A stretch of DNA of 62,458 nucleotides from JALOAR01 sp041649415 (GTDB taxonomy: Bacteria; Patescibacteriota; Minisyncoccia; UBA6257; Colwellbacteraceae): NCBI GenBank assembly GCA_041649415.1, contig JBAZND010000003.1, positions 1 through 62,458 of the forward strand. Direction: 5' to 3'. Shown here piece after piece: positions 1-9,596 of this stretch (position 1 is the stretch's first letter; each line of letters opens with the position of its first letter). Both the position numbers and the translations under genes were made by a program. The notes under the pieces were generated by a model that was given only the letters and a program-made list of their open reading frames with translations, did not search any database and had not been told where the DNA came from.

Positions 1-665
<665 letters not shown>

Positions 666-802
666 TATTTTTTATAAAGTGTTGGTCGTGGAGCTTTCAA
701 CAAAGTCACGATTCCCATTCCTAGGGTATAGGAAGACATTGGGCGACTAAAAAAGTTTTCTAAATACGGAGGAAAAAGCGTATAATTAAACGGAATACTC
801 CT
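666..802 (+). other. Structured spacer after 16S, with promoter of the receiver gene
   Basis: No gene is visible. Two hairpins can be drawn: TCGTG...CACGA with an inner CTTT/AAAG (about 688-711), and TTCCTA/TAGGAA (about 718-735). They may be rRNA processing stems. A TATAAT box lies at 781-786, so the receiver mRNA should have a leader of about 10 nt. An isolated GGAGG occurs upstream of that box (about 768-772), outside the predicted mRNA. No CCTCC occurs here that could supply a displaced 16S tail. Confidence 0.6.
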
Positions 803-1177
803 ATGAAAACCATTCTACTCGTTGAGGACGATAAATTTCTTTCAACTCTCTTAAAAAACCGCCTGGAAAAGGAGGGGCTTAGTGTTACCTACGCGGGAGA
901 CGGGGAAGAAGCAGTAAGTATTTTACGCTCCGGCGTAAAACCGGATCTTACGCTGTTGGACATAATTCTTCCTAAGAAGAACGGGTTTGAGGTTCTTGAA
1001 GAGATTCAGCAAGACCCCGGTTTGAAAGACATTCCGACGATTATCATTTCAAATCTCGGTCAAGATACGGATGTCGCGAGAGGCAAGGAACTTGGAGCCA
1101 TTGAATATTACGTCAAAGCCCAAACATCCATAGACGACTTAATCTCCAAAGTTAAAACCTTTATAGGCGTTGCCTAA
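803..1177 (+). CDS. Single-domain response regulator (CheY-like receiver)
   Basis: This 124-residue protein is a bare receiver domain. The acidic pair is E8-D9-D10, the predicted phosphoacceptor is D53 (LLDIILP), the switch Ser is S83 and the conserved Lys is K105. It has no output domain. The stop overlaps the start of the following pilin-like gene, and the pilus ATPase and platform genes lie downstream. A role in controlling the pilus, as with PilG/PilH-type receivers, is inferred from this position. No histidine kinase is encoded nearby. A TATAAT box 16 nt upstream predicts a short leader without a Shine-Dalgarno. Confidence 0.88.
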   Translation: MKTILLVEDDKFLSTLLKNRLEKEGLSVTYAGDGEEAVSILRSGVKPDLTLLDIILPKKNGFEVLEEIQQDPGLKDIPTIIISNLGQDTDVARGKELGAIEYYVKAQTSIDDLISKVKTFIGVA

Positions 1178-1805
1178 AGCTTCGGATTTCAAAAAAGGGT
1201 TCACTCTCGTAGAGCTATTGATGGTCATTGCCATCCTTGCGGTTCTTTCTTCCGCGGTGATTGTTATTCTCAACCCCGGCGAATTACTGGCAGAGGGAAG
1301 AGACGCGAAGAGAATTAATGAATTAAACACCGTTTACGCCGCTTTGGCGGTTTACGTATCTCAAGTGCCGAACGCCGATTTAGGCGGCTGTTCGGCTGGC
1401 GGAATTTGCACTTTTGATCCCGGTGCGGGGAAAGGACCGTTCGCGAATACTACCTGCGCCGCAATAAACGCTGCCACAAACATTTCCGGTACCGGCTGGG
1501 TAAGCGCAGATTTCACAGACATCTTAGGCGGTTCGCCCATAGCATCTCTTCCAATTGATCCGATGAATAGCGCCATTTATTTCTACGCTTATATGTGTTC
1601 GGAAAGCCCTTATGTCTTTGAACTTGATACCCGCCTTGAATCTCAAAAATACAGGGGAGAAATGGCCTTTGATAGCGGCGACAAGAATTGTCTTTGCGGT
1701 GGAATGGCCTGCACTTCAGATAACATTCAAAACATGACTGTTGATGAATCTACAGCCGCAAACTGTTTTTATGAAGTCGGTACCGCCGTAGGCCTAAGTC
1801 TATAA
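1170..1805 (+). CDS. Type IV pilin-like protein (class III signal peptide)
   Basis: The N-terminus has the prepilin motif KKG|FTLVELL: cleavage after Gly10, then a mature Phe1 with the conserved Glu5, followed by about 20 hydrophobic residues. The rest (about 170 residues) is a periplasmic or surface globular domain with several Cys. It is probably the major or a minor pilin. The start shown is a TTG that overlaps the receiver gene by 8 nt; no better start is seen before the prepilin motif. It ends in TAATG, overlapping the next gene by one base, so translation is probably coupled. Confidence 0.8.
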   Translation: MPKASDFKKGFTLVELLMVIAILAVLSSAVIVILNPGELLAEGRDAKRINELNTVYAALAVYVSQVPNADLGGCSAGGICTFDPGAGKGPFANTTCAAINAATNISGTGWVSADFTDILGGSPIASLPIDPMNSAIYFYAYMCSESPYVFELDTRLESQKYRGEMAFDSGDKNCLCGGMACTSDNIQNMTVDESTAANCFYEVGTAVGLSL

Positions 1806-2383
1806 TGTTTGTTTTAACTTTGAGCTTCGTAATCGTCCTCTTTGGCGCGCAAATAACAAAACGCGAGCTGTTGAAGAAAAGTCTCAAAAAGATATTTTGG
1901 ATTCCCATCGCGGCCGTATTTTCTTTATCCACTATTTTTTCGGCTTTGCAGTATAAAGCGTGGAAAGAAAACGCCATTATGAAATTTGTCTTTGACGCCG
2001 ACGGGGGTCTAATCGGCTTTGTGTATGACGCCTTCGCTCGCCACTTTACCTCTTATCTTCTCTCACTCGCTCTCTCCATCCTTCTTATCATGCTTATGAT
2101 ATGGGCGAATAAACGCGCCGGTAGAAAATTTTTTGAACGTGAAGAAATTTTTATCGCCCTGCTTGCCGGATTTCTCGCGGGCTTCCCCGGGCTCATCTTT
2201 TTTATTTTAGGACTTGCTGCCGTATATCTCTTAGCGCATCTTATAAATGCGATTTTTCCTAAATTGGCTAAATCAAAGATAATACCTCTCTACTATTTTT
2301 GGTTACCCGTTTCCGCCTCTGTTATAATTATGTCGGAGTTATGGCTTTCAAAACTCGGTTTTTGGAGCCTTCTTTCCGTTTAA
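1805..2383 (+). CDS. Integral membrane protein in pilus operon, unknown
   Basis: This 192-residue protein is very hydrophobic, with about five likely membrane segments (residues 1-15, 31-47, 83-104, 117-143 and 163-182). I recognise no family motif. It lacks the two aspartates of a prepilin peptidase in an obvious context, so I do not call it PilD. It starts with a TAATG overlap from the pilin gene and is followed 15 nt later by pilB, so it belongs to the pilus operon. A role in pilin processing or assembly is only inferred from position. Confidence 0.7.
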   Translation: MFVLTLSFVIVLFGAQITKRELLKKSLKKIFWIPIAAVFSLSTIFSALQYKAWKENAIMKFVFDADGGLIGFVYDAFARHFTSYLLSLALSILLIMLMIWANKRAGRKFFEREEIFIALLAGFLAGFPGLIFFILGLAAVYLLAHLINAIFPKLAKSKIIPLYYFWLPVSASVIIMSELWLSKLGFWSLLSV

Positions 2384-2398
2384 TCGCGGAAAATTCAA

Positions 2399-4105
2399 AT
2401 GATAGACATTCCTCTTAATCAACTTAAGGAAATTGTTCTTAAGGAAGGTCTTATTGACGAGGCCGCTTTTGATAAATTAGCCGTCGACGCCGAACGGCTT
2501 AAACAAAATGTCGCCGAAACTTTGGTCTCCAAAAACATTGTTGCTCCCGGCTATTTGTATCAGATATTCAGCCGATATTTTAACATTCCCACCGCCGAAC
2601 TTTCGGGAAAAACGATAAATGAACAAATCCTTCATTCTTTTCCCGAATCGCTCGCGCGACAAAAAGGAGTAATCCTTTTCGGCGTAGAAACGGACGGCTC
2701 TCTCTCGGCCGCGATGGACGATCCGACAAATCTTGAAACAATAGAATTCGTTGAACAGTTTGTTGGAAGAAAAGTAAAGCCCTACTTTGCCTCCGAAGGG
2801 GATTTAAACAAAGGATTTGCCTTATACGGCAAAAAACAATCGGAAAATTACCGCGAGCTTATTGAAGGAAGCATTACCGAATCGCTCAAACTCGGAAAGA
2901 AAGGAGAAGAAGCGGCTGCCGACGCCCCAATAGTCGGTGTGGTTGATAATATCATCGCCTACGCGGTAAGCCTTCGCGCGTCGGACATCCATTTGGAAAT
3001 TTTTGAAGACGCCATTCTTGTCCGCTACCGAATAGACGGCATTTTGCACGAGATAATGAAAATACCGAAAATGGTTCATCCCGCAATAATCGCGCGCATT
3101 AAATTACTCGCCAGTCTAAAGATTGATGAACATTATAAGCCGCAGGATGGTCGCTTCAGATACAAAATCGGCCCCGATGTTTTAGACATTCGTGTTGCCA
3201 TAATGCCCACTTTCCACGGCGAAAAAGTGGAATTACGTCTCTTAACGGCCGCCCAACGTCCGCTCTCGTTTCAAGAAATCGGCATGTTTGACGACACAAT
3301 CGCGATGGTAACCGATAACATCCGCAAGAGCTATGGAATGGTTTTGGTCTGCGGCCCTACCGGTTCTGGTAAAACCACTACGCTCTATTCGGTTTTAAAC
3401 GTATTAAACCGGCCGGAAGTGAACATAGTTACCGTTGAAGACCCGATAGAATACAACATCAAATACATCAATCAAACACAAATCAATCCGGCAGCGGGAA
3501 TCACTTTCGCGAACGGCCTTCGCGCTATTTTGCGTCAGGACCCAAACGTGGTGCTTGTCGGCGAGATCCGCGATAGTGAAACAGCCTCCATCGCCGTGCA
3601 AGCGGCGCTTACGGGTCATATTGTTTTGTCTTCTCTCCACACAAACGACGCTCCAACGGCTATCCCTCGCATTATGGATATGAATGTGCCCGCTTTTCTT
3701 GCCGCGGCCGTGCTAAACGCGATTATCGCCCAGCGTCTGGTTCGTCGAATATGTTTGGATTGTATCTACTCGATTACTCCAGATCCCGAAATAATAGAAA
3801 CTTTAAAAAAACAAATGACGGAATTGGGACTGGAAAGTGCGTTTAAACCGCCGAGATTCATATATAAAGGAAAGGGTTGTCCCTCGTGCGGCGGAACCGG
3901 TTATCGCGGCCGAATGGGTATTTTTGAAGTGCTCAATGTTTCCGAAGAAATTAGAAAAGAGATAGTCAATCCCGGGTTTTCTCTTGACCGAATGAAACAA
4001 ATCGCCCGAGAGCAGGGGATGATTTCCATGTTTGAAGATGGATTAAGAAAGGTTGACAAAGGTCTTACCACGGTGGAAGAACTCCTCCGCGTCATTAGAG
4101 AATAA
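2399..4105 (+). CDS. pilB: Type IV pilus assembly ATPase PilB (GspE family)
   Basis: This 568-residue protein has the full domain order: N-terminal MshEN-like domain (about 1-150), linker, then the secretion ATPase core. Walker A is GPTGSGKTT with K325. The Asp box, Walker B (VVLVGEIRDSETA) and His box (SSLHTND) follow. A four-Cys zinc site (CLDC ... CPSCGGTGYRG) is near residues 450-500. It powers pilus extension from the cytoplasm. No PilT retraction ATPase is visible in the window. It ends in TAATG, overlapping pilC. No Shine-Dalgarno precedes the start. Confidence 0.96.
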   Translation: MIDIPLNQLKEIVLKEGLIDEAAFDKLAVDAERLKQNVAETLVSKNIVAPGYLYQIFSRYFNIPTAELSGKTINEQILHSFPESLARQKGVILFGVETDGSLSAAMDDPTNLETIEFVEQFVGRKVKPYFASEGDLNKGFALYGKKQSENYRELIEGSITESLKLGKKGEEAAADAPIVGVVDNIIAYAVSLRASDIHLEIFEDAILVRYRIDGILHEIMKIPKMVHPAIIARIKLLASLKIDEHYKPQDGRFRYKIGPDVLDIRVAIMPTFHGEKVELRLLTAAQRPLSFQEIGMFDDTIAMVTDNIRKSYGMVLVCGPTGSGKTTTLYSVLNVLNRPEVNIVTVEDPIEYNIKYINQTQINPAAGITFANGLRAILRQDPNVVLVGEIRDSETASIAVQAALTGHIVLSSLHTNDAPTAIPRIMDMNVPAFLAAAVLNAIIAQRLVRRICLDCIYSITPDPEIIETLKKQMTELGLESAFKPPRFIYKGKGCPSCGGTGYRGRMGIFEVLNVSEEIRKEIVNPGFSLDRMKQIAREQGMISMFEDGLRKVDKGLTTVEELLRVIRE

Positions 4106-5313
4106 TGCGCTATCGATACGTCGCCATCATACCTGGCGGAAAAATGGCAGAGGGGGAAATAGACGCCGGCTCTCCCGCTCGGGTTCTTGAATGGATGGCC
4201 GCTCAAGGCTATAAACCTGTTTCCGTCAAAGCCATAACGGGAGAAACAGGCAAGGGTATCAAGCTTTTTGGTCAGAAGATAACGCTTACCGACAAAGTAT
4301 TTCTTACGAAATACCTTGCTTTAATGCTTAAGGTCGGAACGGACCTCTTTCGTGCCATAGACATCTTAATAAGCGACTTTGACAAACCATTGCTCAAGTC
4401 GTTTCTCGTAGAGATACGTGAATCTTTAAGCCAAGGGAAATCATTTTACACAACCTTTGCAAAATATCCGCAATATTTTTCGTCGGTCATCGTAAATCTT
4501 ATAAGAGCCGGTGAAAAATCCGGAAACCTTGAATCCGTTTTCGGAAATGTCTCGGAGAACTTAGAAAAAGATCAAGAATTACAAAATAGAGTTAAAGCAG
4601 CGCTAATTTACCCCATTATCCTCGTAGGAGTCGCGCTTTTAGTCCTTGTGCTCATGATAGTATTCGTTCTTCCGAGAATCGCGAACGTTTTTTCTCAAAC
4701 CGGCGTAGAGCCTCCTCTTTTCTCGCGCATAGTATTCGCTGTCGGACTCTTCTTTGGAAAATTTTCCTACATAGTTATTCCGTTTCTCATCGCCCTTGGA
4801 ATTTTCTTCTGGTATTTCTTCTTTAAAAACAAAATCGGCAAGCAGATGAGAGAAAGAATTGTAGCCAAATTGCCTGTCATTAAAAATATCGTTCAGCAAC
4901 TTGCGATTCAAAGGTTCGCTTCCACCTTTGCTTCGCTCTTAAGAGCGGGTCTTCCGATTATTGAAGCTCTTGAGATTACGGCTGGCGCCGTCGGCTCCGA
5001 AGAATTACGGGAATCGCTCATTAGAATCGCAAAAGAAGGAATCGCGAAAGGCTTAACGGTCGGCGAAGCATTCCGAAGAGAAACTTATTTTCCTCGAGTT
5101 GTAACGAATCTCATAGCCATCTCCGAAAAAGCCGGTCATATGGAAGAAGTGCTGGAAACCCTCTCCGAATTTTATTCTTCGGAGGTGGATGCGTCGGTAA
5201 AGATTCTAGTTTCATTTCTTGAACCTGTTCTCCTTCTATCTCTCGGGCTCACCATTGGTCTTATCGCGCTCGCGGTTATTGTTCCCATCTATCAACTGGT
5301 GTCTACGATTTAA
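4105..5313 (+). CDS. pilC: Type IV pilus inner-membrane platform protein PilC (GspF family)
   Basis: This 402-residue protein has two GspF (T2SSF) repeats, each helical with a membrane segment: first repeat about 65-190 with TM at about 170-195, a middle TM at about 215-240, and second repeat about 265-390 ending in a hydrophobic C-terminal TM. Length and layout are normal for the family. It forms the platform on which PilB acts. Its start overlaps the pilB stop (TAATG). A new promoter box follows the gene, so the pseudopilin genes downstream may be transcribed separately. Confidence 0.94.
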   Translation: MRYRYVAIIPGGKMAEGEIDAGSPARVLEWMAAQGYKPVSVKAITGETGKGIKLFGQKITLTDKVFLTKYLALMLKVGTDLFRAIDILISDFDKPLLKSFLVEIRESLSQGKSFYTTFAKYPQYFSSVIVNLIRAGEKSGNLESVFGNVSENLEKDQELQNRVKAALIYPIILVGVALLVLVLMIVFVLPRIANVFSQTGVEPPLFSRIVFAVGLFFGKFSYIVIPFLIALGIFFWYFFFKNKIGKQMRERIVAKLPVIKNIVQQLAIQRFASTFASLLRAGLPIIEALEITAGAVGSEELRESLIRIAKEGIAKGLTVGEAFRRETYFPRVVTNLIAISEKAGHMEEVLETLSEFYSSEVDASVKILVSFLEPVLLLSLGLTIGLIALAVIVPIYQLVSTI

Positions 5314-5345
5314 CCCACAAAAGATCATTCTGACCCCCGACAAGG

Positions 5346-5351
5346 TATAAT
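5346..5351 (+). promoter_or_regulatory. Promoter -10 box for pseudopilin genes
   Basis: TATAAT lies in the pilC-pseudopilin gap. The likely start codons are at 5399 or 5417, giving a leader of about 40-60 nt without a Shine-Dalgarno. No clear -35 is seen. Confidence 0.5.
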
Positions 5352-5398
5352 ATATGTGGAATAAGTAATTGTTTTAAAGGGATTTATTCCCTAGAATT

Positions 5399-6043
5399 AT
5401 GAAGGGGACGGCTCTTATGTCTAGAAATAATTTTTATGAAAGAGGTCAATCGCTTGTTGAAATACTGATAGCGATCGGCGTTTCTGCGACCCTCGTAGGA
5501 AGCGTCGTTTCCGTTTATGTCGTTTCCTTGAAGTCAAACGCGAATGCGCGTCTCTCGGCCATAGGGACACAACTTGCCCAAGAAACTTACGACAACGTAA
5601 AAGCCCTGGCGGAGGCCGACTGGCACACAATCTATTCAATTACCAAAGGCGCTAATTACCACTTGACCCTTTCGGGAGATAGCTTTTCCGTTAATGCCGG
5701 TACGGAAGCGCTCACAGTTGACGAGGTTCAATATACGAGGTCGTTTGTTGTTGAAAACGTGCAGAGAGGAATAGGCGGGGACATTATTGAAACAGGAGGA
5801 ACGGATGATCCCTCTACCCAAAAAGTAACCGTTGCCGCTTCTTGGCCGATAGCGGGCGATACGGCCGAAACAAGAATCACCGGTTATATTTCAAGAAACA
5901 GAAACACATCTCTTCGCTCAACGAACTGGACCGACGGACCCACGAACGAAGGACCTTTCATTGGTCAGACATCCGGTTTTGACTCTAGCGCGAACATCGA
6001 TTATACGACTCTGCCGGGAGTCATAAAAATTCTTAATTTTTAA
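5399..6043 (+). CDS. Pseudopilin (PilV/GspI-like)
   Basis: Residues 15-40 form a prepilin-type segment, ERG|QSLVEILIA followed by a hydrophobic helix, with the conserved Glu5 of the mature protein. The remaining 170 residues are a polar, beta-rich domain. It is probably a minor pilin that primes or caps the pilus. The ATG at 5417 (MSRNNFYERG) is an equally good start and gives a more typical short leader peptide. The stop overlaps the next gene (TAATG). Confidence 0.75.
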   Translation: MKGTALMSRNNFYERGQSLVEILIAIGVSATLVGSVVSVYVVSLKSNANARLSAIGTQLAQETYDNVKALAEADWHTIYSITKGANYHLTLSGDSFSVNAGTEALTVDEVQYTRSFVVENVQRGIGGDIIETGGTDDPSTQKVTVAASWPIAGDTAETRITGYISRNRNTSLRSTNWTDGPTNEGPFIGQTSGFDSSANIDYTTLPGVIKILNF

Positions 6044-7026
6044 TGAGAAAAACTTTTAATAAATTATTTCCGTTTCTCACGCTCATCTGCGCTGCATTTC
6101 TAGCAGGTTTTTTCACGGTTACCGTATATGCCGCGACAAACATTGACGGCACCTATCCCAATTATTTTGCGTGGTCGGACATTGTTGGTTGGTTTGATTT
6201 CTACAGCACGAGTTCTGTTGACGTGAATTCGGACGAGTTAAATGGTTATGCTCAATTTGGCCCAAGCGGCGGCCCTTATAACTACTTATCCCTAAACTGC
6301 GCCACAGGCCCTTCGGGTTCAAGCTGCACCGTCCCCTACGGCGTGACAAATGATTCAAATGGCAATTTATCCGGTTGGGCGTGGTCAGATGTTTTAGGGT
6401 GGGTTAGTTTTGATTGTCATAACCCCGAAACCGGCGGATCAGCTCCCGATTACAGCTGCGCTTCGTCACTCTATCAGGTAAAAATAAATCCCCAAGGAGA
6501 TTTTAGCGGTTGGGCATGGAATGATACCGCGGGCTGGATAAGTTTTAACTGCAATCAAACAGAAACGGGGAATCAATGCGGCACTTCTAACTACAAAGTT
6601 AAAACCGCATGGGTACCGGGTCCTGTTTCAGGAACTTTGGAATCGGGCACATTTGATACCAATAGGGACACAGGTGTTGCTTTCAACTATATTGTTTGGA
6701 GGGGGGAACTGAATGGAGGAAGAGTGGCTTTTCAATTTTCAGCGTCCAATTGTGAAAACGGGGCGACGAACGCCCCCGATTGCGATGCAAATGTCGGCTG
6801 GGGAGGAAGCAAAACAAGCGGCGACGGCGCTTTCTTAGGCCCGAATGGCACCACCGTCGAAGATGATGTTTACCTGCCGTCAGGTCCAAACGTTCCCGTT
6901 GAAATTAAAAACCAGTCTGTTCACAACAATAAAAGATACTTCAGATATAAAGTCTACGTAGAAACTGATTCTGGACAAACTGCGACGCCGGTCATTGAAG
7001 ATGTAATCGTCAACTGGAGTCCATAA
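6043..7026 (+). CDS. Secreted protein with GWAWSD/GWISF repeats
   Basis: The protein has 327 residues. A signal peptide (about 1-30) is followed by at least three aromatic repeats: FAWSDIVGWFDF (weak), SGWAWSDVLGWVSFDC and SGWAWNDTAGWISFNC, each near paired Cys and Gly-rich linkers. The C-terminal 120 residues look beta-rich. This repeat is widespread in Parcubacteria surface proteins and has no known function. Lying between pseudopilin genes with TAATG coupling, it is plausibly a pilus-tip or adhesin component (inference). Confidence 0.75.
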   Translation: MRKTFNKLFPFLTLICAAFLAGFFTVTVYAATNIDGTYPNYFAWSDIVGWFDFYSTSSVDVNSDELNGYAQFGPSGGPYNYLSLNCATGPSGSSCTVPYGVTNDSNGNLSGWAWSDVLGWVSFDCHNPETGGSAPDYSCASSLYQVKINPQGDFSGWAWNDTAGWISFNCNQTETGNQCGTSNYKVKTAWVPGPVSGTLESGTFDTNRDTGVAFNYIVWRGELNGGRVAFQFSASNCENGATNAPDCDANVGWGGSKTSGDGAFLGPNGTTVEDDVYLPSGPNVPVEIKNQSVHNNKRYFRYKVYVETDSGQTATPVIEDVIVNWSP

Positions 7027-7035
7027 ACATTATCA

Positions 7036-7488
7036 ATGCCAAGACCTCGTAAAAGCAGGTTTCTAAAAGGAGTGGCTGCTCTTCCAGTCATTCTTTTAAT
7101 ATCAGGCATTATTCTTGAAATAGTGGCGGCGAGCGCTTTTCTTGCATTCTCTTTTTCGAGCGGAAGCTTCGGCACGCTCTTAGCAGCCGAAGCCCTTTTC
7201 GGCGCGAGAACAGGAGCCGATGATGCCATATATCGAGTTGTCAAAAATACTTATACGAGTTCTTATAGTCTTACGACGACCACGGGCAGCCACACGGTTG
7301 TCATTGATGTTACCGTAGAGAAAGACCCTATAGATTTGGGCAGTTGTTCCGTTGCTTGGGGATGCCGTTACCGGATATATTCGTCGGGGAGAGTTCTCTT
7401 TCGCGAGAGAAGAGTTGAAACGATTCTCGCGGTTGACCCCAACACGCGAGAAATCAGGAAAGAATCTTTTAAGGAAGTTGAAATATGA
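7036..7488 (+). CDS. PilX-like pseudopilin / single-TM pilus protein
   Basis: The protein has 150 residues. A basic start (MPRPRKSRFLKG) is followed by the hydrophobic segment AALPVILLISGIILEIVAA, then a polar domain with two Cys. It lacks a clear Glu5 after a Gly cleavage site, so it is either a divergent pseudopilin (PilX-like) or a plain membrane-anchored pilus accessory protein. It overlaps the PilM-PilN gene by four bases (ATGA), so translation is probably coupled. Confidence 0.6.
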   Translation: MPRPRKSRFLKGVAALPVILLISGIILEIVAASAFLAFSFSSGSFGTLLAAEALFGARTGADDAIYRVVKNTYTSSYSLTTTTGSHTVVIDVTVEKDPIDLGSCSVAWGCRYRIYSSGRVLFRERRVETILAVDPNTREIRKESFKEVEI

Positions 7489-9017
7489 AATCTAATAATT
7501 TAAAAATAAAGAACTTAATCCACGCAATCGCTAAGAAAATAAGTCCGATAAAAATATCCGGCGGACTTTCCGCAAGCGATTCTGCCATTAGATACGTTCG
7601 ATTCGGTAATAACGGAACAGTTGTTTCTAGGGCGTCTCTCAGATTACCTCCGGACGCCGTAGTCCAAGGGAAAATCAGTAACAGGAATGTGATTTCAGGT
7701 GCGCTTCGTGAACTAAGAAACATGATTGACATTCCTTCGTCCCGCAACGCAGAGGTTATTTTATCGCTAGACTCTGGAGCAGTTTATTCCCAGTTATTTA
7801 ACCTCCCTCAACTTGACGAATCGTCTCTCGCCGAAGCGGCAGAATTGAACATTCAAATGATTTCGCCGATAGATACGAAAACCTCTTATCACAGCTACCA
7901 AGTGGTTGGCAGACCGGAAGCCGTTCCAACAGGCGGATATGAACTGCTCGGCGCGTTCATTAACGCTTCAATCGTTGATAACTGGCTTTCTGTCTGCAAA
8001 GAAGCGGGATTTTTGCCCATAGCGGTTGAATTCCAAGCGTTATCCACCGCGCGCGCAGTTTCCGAGATCGGAAACGTCGGAGGTGAGGAAATCGCGCTGG
8101 TTATTGACGTTTCAAGCGAAGGGCTGGACCTCGTGATAGTCAAAAATCGCAACCTCTATTTTGATTATTTTTATCCATGGAAACGCATTCAGGGAGAGGA
8201 TAAGTCAATCTCTATGGATAAATTCAAGCAAATTCTTATTGCCGAAACGGGAAAGGTTATGAATTTTACCCTTTCCAAGTTCAGTGGTGAGACGAAATCC
8301 ATTTGGGTAAACGCCGAAAATATCGCTGCCGAAATAATCACGGCGCTTAAAACACAATACCCAGCCATACCTATTTCCGAACTTATGGCAAACGGTAACC
8401 GTATCCCGCCTCTCTGGCTCCCAGCTCTGGGTGCCGGAAAAAGAGGAATGCTTCTGCGTTCGGAAGACGACCTCATCACTTTAACGCCCAATCGCGTAGT
8501 GGAAGAATACGAAGAGGGGCAAATAATTGAAATGGTTAAACTCTGGAGAAACGTTTTTACCATTGCCTTATGCTTTTTCCTCCTCGCTTTTAACTTGGGC
8601 GACTTATTTTTAAGACAAGTCCGTTTAAATGCCAATAAACAATCGCTTCGCAGTCTTTCAGCGGAAGAATCGCATGAACTCGGGATTCTACGAGGAAAGG
8701 CGGATGAATTTAACGGTCTCGTGACGCTTGTAAGCGCCGCGAAGAACCAAGAAAACAGAATCTATCCGTTTATCTCCAAAATTCTAAATCTTGGAACCAA
8801 CGTTCAGATAACACGCCTCTCCTTTCAGGGTCTGGATCAGCCAGTGATTATAAACGGCACCGCGCCCTCGGCCGACGCGGTAATTCAGTTTCAAAAAAGA
8901 CTCACGGAAACTCCGAATATCACCGACTTACAACTTCCGCTTTCTAGCCTCACAACCGCTCCAAACGGCCAGACGGCATTTGTAATGTCATTCCGAATAA
9001 CTAGTTTGAATTTTTGA
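7485..9017 (+). CDS. Fused PilM-PilN-like pilus alignment protein
   Basis: This 510-residue protein joins two functions usually made separately. Residues about 20-330 resemble the actin-like PilM fold (early GGLSASDSAIRYVRF, late VIDVSSEGLDLVIV). A membrane helix follows at about 356-375, then a coiled stretch and a PilN-like periplasmic domain (376-510) ending in a ferredoxin-like segment (ITRLSFQG...). In other bacteria PilM binds the N-terminal tail of PilN; here the two are on one chain. No separate PilO is seen. The last 30 bases overlap the 3' end of the convergent pth gene. Confidence 0.75.
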   Translation: MKSNNLKIKNLIHAIAKKISPIKISGGLSASDSAIRYVRFGNNGTVVSRASLRLPPDAVVQGKISNRNVISGALRELRNMIDIPSSRNAEVILSLDSGAVYSQLFNLPQLDESSLAEAAELNIQMISPIDTKTSYHSYQVVGRPEAVPTGGYELLGAFINASIVDNWLSVCKEAGFLPIAVEFQALSTARAVSEIGNVGGEEIALVIDVSSEGLDLVIVKNRNLYFDYFYPWKRIQGEDKSISMDKFKQILIAETGKVMNFTLSKFSGETKSIWVNAENIAAEIITALKTQYPAIPISELMANGNRIPPLWLPALGAGKRGMLLRSEDDLITLTPNRVVEEYEEGQIIEMVKLWRNVFTIALCFFLLAFNLGDLFLRQVRLNANKQSLRSLSAEESHELGILRGKADEFNGLVTLVSAAKNQENRIYPFISKILNLGTNVQITRLSFQGLDQPVIINGTAPSADAVIQFQKRLTETPNITDLQLPLSSLTTAPNGQTAFVMSFRITSLNF

Positions 9018-9512
9018 CAGTGCCTCCTCTAATTTTTCCTTGTCTCTCGGCGATATTTTTTGAAGCACAAAATCACCCGCCTTTTCGACGTGCATTCCTC
9101 TTATGCCTATTCTTAGTCTCCAAAAACCTTCGGTGCCGAGACATTCAATAATGGATTTTATGCCATTGTGCCCCGCGCTGCCGGCGCCATACGAAAGCTT
9201 ATAAGACCCCGTCTCAATATCCGAATCATCGTGTATTATAAGTATCTCCTCGGACTTAACGTTAAAATGCTTCATCGCCGAAGAAACAACTCTTCCTGAC
9301 TCGTTCATAAATAGAAGAGGTTTTACATAAACACGGTTCCCTCCCTTTAAATATATAAATGGCTTCCCCTTCCATACGGAGAAAGGCTTTTTAAATCTCT
9401 CTTTTCCCGCAATCCTTTCCAAAACCGCCATTCCTATATTATGATAGGTCCCCTTATAACGGTTTCCCGGATTGCCAAGTCCCACTATCAGTTTGAAGTT
9501 GTTCTTCTCCAT
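8988..9512 (-). CDS. pth: Peptidyl-tRNA hydrolase
   Basis: This 174-residue enzyme has the normal Pth layout: VGLGNPG at the start, catalytic His24 (TYHNIG), Asn70 (LFMNESG), Asp95/96 (IIHDDSD) and Asn116 (GHNGIKS). It recycles peptidyl-tRNA released by stalled ribosomes. It is transcribed against the pilus operon, with tail-to-tail overlap, and divergently from the signal peptidase gene. No Shine-Dalgarno is obvious. Confidence 0.96.
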   Translation of the reverse strand: MEKNNFKLIVGLGNPGNRYKGTYHNIGMAVLERIAGKERFKKPFSVWKGKPFIYLKGGNRVYVKPLLFMNESGRVVSSAMKHFNVKSEEILIIHDDSDIETGSYKLSYGAGSAGHNGIKSIIECLGTEGFWRLRIGIRGMHVEKAGDFVLQKISPRDKEKLEEALSKIQTSYSE

Positions 9513-9596
9513 TTGCTCTTGCGGTTTACCGCCGCTATTATTACATTAGTACAAATTTCGCTTCGGCGCGATTGTCCCGCAAGAAGCAAAATATTT

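Noticed and set aside
9441..9596. Longer N-terminus for the signal peptidase
   Set aside because: The extension is antisense to the start of pth and has no peptidase-like sequence.
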